From positions 1-11,006 of the forward strand of contig JBBRTB010000051.1 of the NCBI GenBank assembly GCA_038244815.1: a stretch of 11,006 bases of DNA, written 5' to 3'. The DNA is from DASVHS01 sp038244815. Its GTDB lineage: Bacteria > Acidobacteriota > Thermoanaerobaculia > Gp7-AA8. The translations under genes and the position numbers were made by a program. This document shows, piece after piece, positions 7,708 to 11,006 of the stretch (position 1 is its first letter; the number at the start of each line of letters is the position of its first letter). The notes under the pieces were generated by a model. The model was not told the origin of the DNA, did not search any database, and saw only the letters and a list, made by a program, of their open reading frames with translations.

Positions 7708-8433
7708 ATGAGAACCCTACTTCGGTCTTTCCTGCCGCCGGTCTCGTTTTTTGCGCTGGCCCTTCTCGCAGTCGGTCCCGCCGCAGCGCAAAAGCCCGCG
7801 ACGTCGACAGCCATCACGTCGGCCGTCCGGCAGCCCCTGCGTTTTGAATTGCTCGACCGCGGCTTGCTGGCCAGAGGCAGCGGCTACGCGATGATGCTGA
7901 GGCCCGGATCGGCCGCCGTCTCGGTGGGCGGCACCGGCGCCATCCTGCGGATGACGTGGCCCGGCGCCGATCAGCGCGTGCAACCGGCCGGGGACGAACC
8001 CGCCGCCGGAACGACCAACTATCTCATCGGAAACGATCCGTCCCGATGGCGGCGCGGCGTGCAGTCTTTCCGCACAGCGCGATATCGCGGGCTCTACCCG
8101 GCGATCGACCTGGTGTTCTACGGGAACGAGGAACGGCTCGAATACGACTTCATCGTGGCTCCCGGGATCGATGTAAAGAGTGCTCGTCCGATCGTAGTCC
8201 GCGACCGGGGTACGCGTACGTCACCGGATACACCGCGGCGCCAAACTTTCCGACCAGCCCGGGTGTCTATGGCACGTCATGCCCCTTCTGCGCGTCCAAC
8301 AGCAACGACGTCTTCGTCACCAAGATCAGCCCGACCGGCGTCCGCATCTACTCCACGTACGTCGGCAGCGGCGGCGACACGGACGACCGCGGGTACGGCA
8401 TTGCGGTCGACTCCGCCGGCAACGCCTATGTGA
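7708..8433 (+). CDS. SBBP-type protein, N-terminal fragment (5' half of broken gene)
   Basis: The open frame gives 241 residues, of which only the first ~165 are authentic. Residues 1-27 are a signal peptide (RTLLRS, hydrophobic core, GPAAA|Q). The next part matches the domain that opens SBBP-repeat proteins: RQPLRFELLDRG, LLARGSGYAMMLRPG, then GTTNYLIGNDPSRWRRGVQ, ARYRGLYPAIDLVFYGN and LEYDFIVAPGIDVKSARPIVV. After Val-Val-Arg (~8202) the expected continuation does not follow. The frame runs out of phase across the SBBP repeats, giving Arg/Pro/Ser/Thr-rich nonsense until the stop at 8433. The start has an excellent ribosome site, so a truncated secreted product could still be made. Family placement is secure; function of the domain is not established. 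Confidence 0.7.
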   Translation: MRTLLRSFLPPVSFFALALLAVGPAAAQKPATSTAITSAVRQPLRFELLDRGLLARGSGYAMMLRPGSAAVSVGGTGAILRMTWPGADQRVQPAGDEPAAGTTNYLIGNDPSRWRRGVQSFRTARYRGLYPAIDLVFYGNEERLEYDFIVAPGIDVKSARPIVVRDRGTRTSPDTPRRQTFRPARVSMARHAPSARPTATTSSSPRSARPASASTPRTSAAAATRTTAGTALRSTPPATPM

Positions 8434-10166
8434 CGGGTGAGACGTCCTACTCCGGCAGCGGCCCCGCGTTCCCGGTCGTCAACGGATTCACCATCACGGT
8501 GGGCGCGGGAGCGTTTCTGTTCAAGCTCAATCCCACCGGCAGTACTCTCCTCTACTCGACCGAGTTGATCAGCGACAGTTCTGCCGTCGGCTTCGGCGTC
8601 GCCGTGGAGGGAAGCAATGCTTACGTCGCCGGGATGACCGTCGCCGGAAACTCCTTCCCGCTGGCACCATCGGCGAACACGTACAGCACTCATCTCGGCG
8701 GCGTGACCAGCAGCTACGACGCATTCGTCGTGAAGATCAACACGAGCGCGCTGGGAGCGGCATCGCTCATCTGGGCAACGCGATTCGGCGGCAACGACTC
8801 GGACTACGCGTTCGCCGTCGCGGTGAACGCAGCCGGCGAAGCGTACGTCACCGGAGACACCACCTCGAACGACTTCCCGACCACCGTTGGAGCCGCGCAG
8901 ACGACGTGCGGCACCGCATCGAATTGCAATAACCGCGTTCGCGACGCCTTCGTCTCGAAGTTCAACGCGGCCGGAAGCGCGCTTCTCTACTCCACGTTCG
9001 CGGGAGGGGGCAACGCAGACAGCGGGTACGGCATCGCCATCAACGCGGCCGGAAACGCCTTCGTGACCGGCGCGACGTACTCTCCCGATTTCCCCGTTAC
9101 GACGGGAACGTTCGACATCACATGCGGCAACAACGCCCTCTGCGACACGGTGAGCGATGCCTTCGTATTGAAGCTATCTCCGAACGCAGCGTCGTTCGTT
9201 TACTCCACCTTCCTCGGCGGAGGAGCGACCGACGAGGGACGCGCGGTCGCCGTGGACGGCGCCGGCTATGCCTACGTTGCGGGCAGCACCTACTCGGTGA
9301 ACTTCCCTCTCTCCGTCGATGCGATCCAACCCTCGCGAGCCGGGACGACCAATGACGCATTCGTGTCGGTGCTCAATCCCACCGGAACCGGGCTGGCTTA
9401 CTCGAGTTACCTCGGCGGCAGCGCGACCGTGTCCGGCGGCGACCAGGCATTCGGCATCGCCCTCGACAATGCAGGCGACGTGTGGCTGGTTGGACAGACC
9501 GACTCGTCGGACTTCCCGGTGAAGCCGGGAGCGATTCAGACAACGCATGGCGCCGCGCTCTTTGACGCCTTCGTCGTGAAGATCGGCGAGGCCCTCTCGC
9601 TGACGGCGGTGCTTCCGTCATCCGGAGGAACGTCCGGAGGGCCGGTCAAGCTGACCGGGACGGGATTCATGGCTGGTGCAGCGGTCACATTCGGGGGGCT
9701 GTCGGCGACCGGCGTTTCGGCCCTGACGCCCACGACGATCAACGCCGTGAGGCCGGCGCACGCGCTCGGCACCGTCGACGTGGTGGTGACGAGCCTCGAC
9801 GGCCAGGTGGCGACGCTTGCCGGCGCGTTCACGTATGTCGCGAACCTGAGCTTCACGGATGACCCTCTGCAGGCTGGAGTCACGAAGGTCAAAGCCGTGC
9901 ACCTGACCGAACTGCGCACAGCGATCAACACCCTCCGCACCCGTTATGTCTTAGCGGTCGCCACGTGGCCGTCCGGTGCGATCGCGTCGGGCACGGTCAT
10001 CCAGGCGGCGCATCTGACGGAACTGCGTTCGGCACTGGCGAACGTCTACACCGCCGCAGGTCTCGCCGTGCCGGCGTGGAGCCCGGCCACGATCACCGGC
10101 GGAACGACGGTCATCACCGCGGCGCAGATCGCGGGAGTGCGGGCGGCGGCTCTGGCCATGTGGTAG
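8208..10166 (+). CDS. SBBP-repeat beta-propeller with TIG domain and HLTELR C-terminal repeats (3' half, no start)
   Basis: About 652 residues are in good coding frame but lack their own start; the frame is nominally open from an ATG at 7956, whose first ~83 codons are out-of-frame shadow of the 5' half. From 8208 seven beta-propeller-like units appear, each with a blade motif (AYVTG, AYVAG, AFVTG, WLVG) followed by DAFVxK-type and LxYSTxLGG-type strands. Three units carry paired cysteines in the inter-strand loop (CPFC, C-x5-C twice), probably disulfides in a secreted protein. A TIG/IPT domain follows (9594-9839: PSSGGTSGGPVKLTGTGF, then VDVVVTSLDG). The end (9888-10166) has three units 37-38 residues apart: VKAVHLTELR, IQAAHLTELR and the divergent ITAAQIAGVR. 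Expected location is outside the cell or on its surface; the role is unknown. Confidence 0.75.
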   Translation, partial: GYAYVTGYTAAPNFPTSPGVYGTSCPFCASNSNDVFVTKISPTGVRIYSTYVGSGGDTDDRGYGIAVDSAGNAYVTGETSYSGSGPAFPVVNGFTITVGAGAFLFKLNPTGSTLLYSTELISDSSAVGFGVAVEGSNAYVAGMTVAGNSFPLAPSANTYSTHLGGVTSSYDAFVVKINTSALGAASLIWATRFGGNDSDYAFAVAVNAAGEAYVTGDTTSNDFPTTVGAAQTTCGTASNCNNRVRDAFVSKFNAAGSALLYSTFAGGGNADSGYGIAINAAGNAFVTGATYSPDFPVTTGTFDITCGNNALCDTVSDAFVLKLSPNAASFVYSTFLGGGATDEGRAVAVDGAGYAYVAGSTYSVNFPLSVDAIQPSRAGTTNDAFVSVLNPTGTGLAYSSYLGGSATVSGGDQAFGIALDNAGDVWLVGQTDSSDFPVKPGAIQTTHGAALFDAFVVKIGEALSLTAVLPSSGGTSGGPVKLTGTGFMAGAAVTFGGLSATGVSALTPTTINAVRPAHALGTVDVVVTSLDGQVATLAGAFTYVANLSFTDDPLQAGVTKVKAVHLTELRTAINTLRTRYVLAVATWPSGAIASGTVIQAAHLTELRSALANVYTAAGLAVPAWSPATITGGTTVITAAQIAGVRAAALAMW

Positions 10167-10291
10167 ACGCCGGTCGTCATCGCGAGCGCCTTTCACGCAC
10201 TCGATCGCTCAACTCGAGGTCTTTTTTTCCGACCTCTGATCCTCATTCTGCCCATCACGCGAAAATTCGGAACCTCTCGTACACTGCGGAC
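10167..10291. other. Short intergenic region with an inverted repeat
   Basis: GAGGTC (10216-10221) and GACCTC (10231-10236) are inverted repeats separated by seven T and two C residues. The T tract lies in the loop, not after the stem, so this is not a normal intrinsic terminator for either strand. No gene is seen. Confidence 0.4.
10280..10285 (+). promoter_or_regulatory. Possible -10 box directing a leaderless transcript
   Basis: TACACT (4/6 to TATAAT) ends six bases before the ATG at 10292, the spacing expected if transcription begins at the start codon itself. No convincing -35 box or Shine-Dalgarno is present. This is a weak candidate. Confidence 0.2.
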
Positions 10292-10864
10292 ATGAGCGCC
10301 ATGACCATCCTCATCGCCGTCTGCTCGGTGTGGGTCGCCGCGGAGATGTTCATCATCTTCGTGAAGCGCTCGCGGCCATCCGAGGCCACGAGCCACGATC
10401 GGAAGTCGGGGCTGGTGCTCACGCTGTCGCTGGCGATCTCGCCCTTCGTGGCGGGGTTGTGCGCGAACATCGCGGCCACGCGCATGCCGTCTGCCCTGCA
10501 AGCGCCCTCCTTCTGGACCGGCATCGCGCTGATCATCATCGGATTCGTCATCCGGCTGACGGCCATCTTCACGCTGCGCCGCTACTTCACGGTCGACGTG
10601 GCCATCGCCAATGACCACAAGGTGATCGATCGCGGTCTGTACTCCATCGTGCGGCACCCGTCCTACGCGGGATCGATGCTGTCCTTCTTCGGTCTGGGGT
10701 TGGCGTTCGTCAACTGGCTGAGCCTCGGGATCCTGATCATCGGTCCGGCCATCGGCATCGCCTACCGCATCCACGTCGAGGAAGAGGCACTGACCGGCGC
10801 CCTCGGCGACGACTATCGAGCGTACGCCGCGCGACGCAAGCGGCTCATCCCGGGCATCTACTAA
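10292..10864 (+). CDS. Isoprenylcysteine carboxyl methyltransferase (ICMT)-family membrane protein
   Basis: This is a 190-residue integral membrane protein of the ICMT/phospholipid-methyltransferase-like family, which uses S-adenosylmethionine. Membrane segments are at ~4-24, ~41-60, ~73-93 and ~127-157. The conserved C-terminal signature is present in order: RRYFTVDV (96-103), GLYSIVRHPSYAG (115-127) with Arg121-His122-Pro123, YRIHVEEEAL (158-167) with the Glu pair, and GDDYRAYAARRKRLIPGIY (172-190). These residues bind the cofactor in characterised relatives. Bacterial members act on unknown small or lipid substrates, since bacteria lack the usual prenylated protein targets. The frame is open upstream to 9965, but that stretch overlaps the SBBP gene and has no matching content. 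The ATG at 10292 places the first helix correctly; ATG at 10301 is an alternative. The gene appears to be transcribed alone. Confidence 0.87.
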   Translation: MSAMTILIAVCSVWVAAEMFIIFVKRSRPSEATSHDRKSGLVLTLSLAISPFVAGLCANIAATRMPSALQAPSFWTGIALIIIGFVIRLTAIFTLRRYFTVDVAIANDHKVIDRGLYSIVRHPSYAGSMLSFFGLGLAFVNWLSLGILIIGPAIGIAYRIHVEEEALTGALGDDYRAYAARRKRLIPGIY

Positions 10865-10938
10865 GTTGGCTCCTCGCTACTTCAGGTGGGTGACTTGACG
10901 GGGCAAAGTGGCCGTTCGACCGCCGCATGAATGGGATT

Positions 10939-11005
10939 GGGTGGAAGTGAATCGGGGTCAAGCCCTCCGCCACCCGACCGGCTTGACTCCGATTCACTTC
11001 CACCC
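10939..11005. repeat. Long inverted repeat, possible REP/palindromic mobile element
   Basis: Two 26-base arms (10939-10964 and 10980-11005) are complementary at 25 of 26 positions around a 15-base loop (10965-10979). The one exception (G10956 opposite T10988) would be a G-U pair in plus-strand RNA. The arms begin GGGTGGAAGTGAATCGG. No T tract follows inside the window, so it is not a standard terminator, although it lies 75 bases after the methyltransferase stop and could block exonucleases. It may continue beyond the right edge. Confidence 0.75.
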
Positions 11006-11006
11006 G

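Larger units (their letters stand above)
7708..10166 (+). pseudogene. SBBP-repeat surface protein gene broken by internal deletion and frameshift
   Basis: The whole locus reads as one ancestral gene: a signal peptide and SBBP N-terminal domain in one frame, then SBBP repeats, a TIG domain and C-terminal repeats in another, with no intact link. The frame change falls at about 8199-8211. A simple one-base shift would leave the remainder of the N-terminal domain readable in the second frame, but that part is absent altogether, so sequence has been lost. The lesion may be real or may be an assembly error. The two halves are described separately. Confidence 0.7.

Noticed and set aside
8190..8225. 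Programmed ribosomal frameshift joining the two SBBP halves.
   Set aside because: No slippery heptamer was seen and the missing piece of the N-terminal domain is absent in every frame, so a change of frame alone would not yield a normal protein.
10215..10236. Rho-independent terminator after the SBBP gene.
   Set aside because: The T tract lies in the hairpin loop rather than after the stem, and the stem is only six base pairs.
9965..10291. Extension of the methyltransferase frame upstream to 9965.
   Set aside because: It overlaps the SBBP C-terminal coding sequence out of frame, is basic low-complexity, and lacks family similarity. The first membrane helix begins just after the ATG at 10292.
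10939..11005. CRISPR repeat or ordinary terminator at the right edge.
   Set aside because: There is just one unit, with no spacers, and no T tract follows the stem within the window.

Overview
The window looks like a chromosomal stretch of a GC-rich member of the Acidobacteriota or a close relative. This is inferred from protein families, not from a marker gene. The pointers are an Oar-like TonB-dependent receptor with an N-terminal carboxypeptidase-regulatory-like domain, a GWxTD-type secreted protein, a sulfatase-fold enzyme fused to TPR repeats, an SBBP-repeat propeller protein ending in HLTELR-type repeats, and a small ICMT-family membrane methyltransferase. No tRNA, rRNA, CRISPR array or transposase gene is visible.

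Layout. Bases 1-378 are non-coding: a palindrome-rich repeat lies near the left edge, then an AT-richer leader with a possible promoter and a clear ribosome binding site. A large outer-membrane receptor follows (379-3351), closed by a textbook intrinsic terminator (3374-3401). Only 24 bases after the terminator begins a secreted GWxTD-like protein (3426-4931). After a 46-base gap comes a membrane-anchored or exported sulfatase-TPR fusion (4978-7170). These three co-oriented genes form an envelope-oriented locus. A plausible but unproven reading is uptake through the receptor of a product from a phosphate- or sulfate-ester substrate handled by the alkaline-phosphatase-fold enzyme.

A small two-helix membrane protein lies on the minus strand (7239-7415). 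Next is an SBBP-repeat protein (7708-10166) that is broken: its signal peptide and N-terminal domain are in one frame, and the repeats, TIG domain and C-terminal repeats are in another. The expected linking sequence is missing at about 8199-8211, so the break looks like a deletion with a frameshift. An ICMT-like methyltransferase (10292-10864) follows. The window ends in a nearly perfect 26-bp inverted repeat (10939-11005) resembling a REP/mobile palindromic element.

The points most worth following are the SBBP deletion junction, the 37-38-residue C-terminal repeats, the right-edge inverted repeat, and the threonine at the catalytic position of the sulfatase-fold enzyme. I do not see a clear-cut new defence or mobile system.
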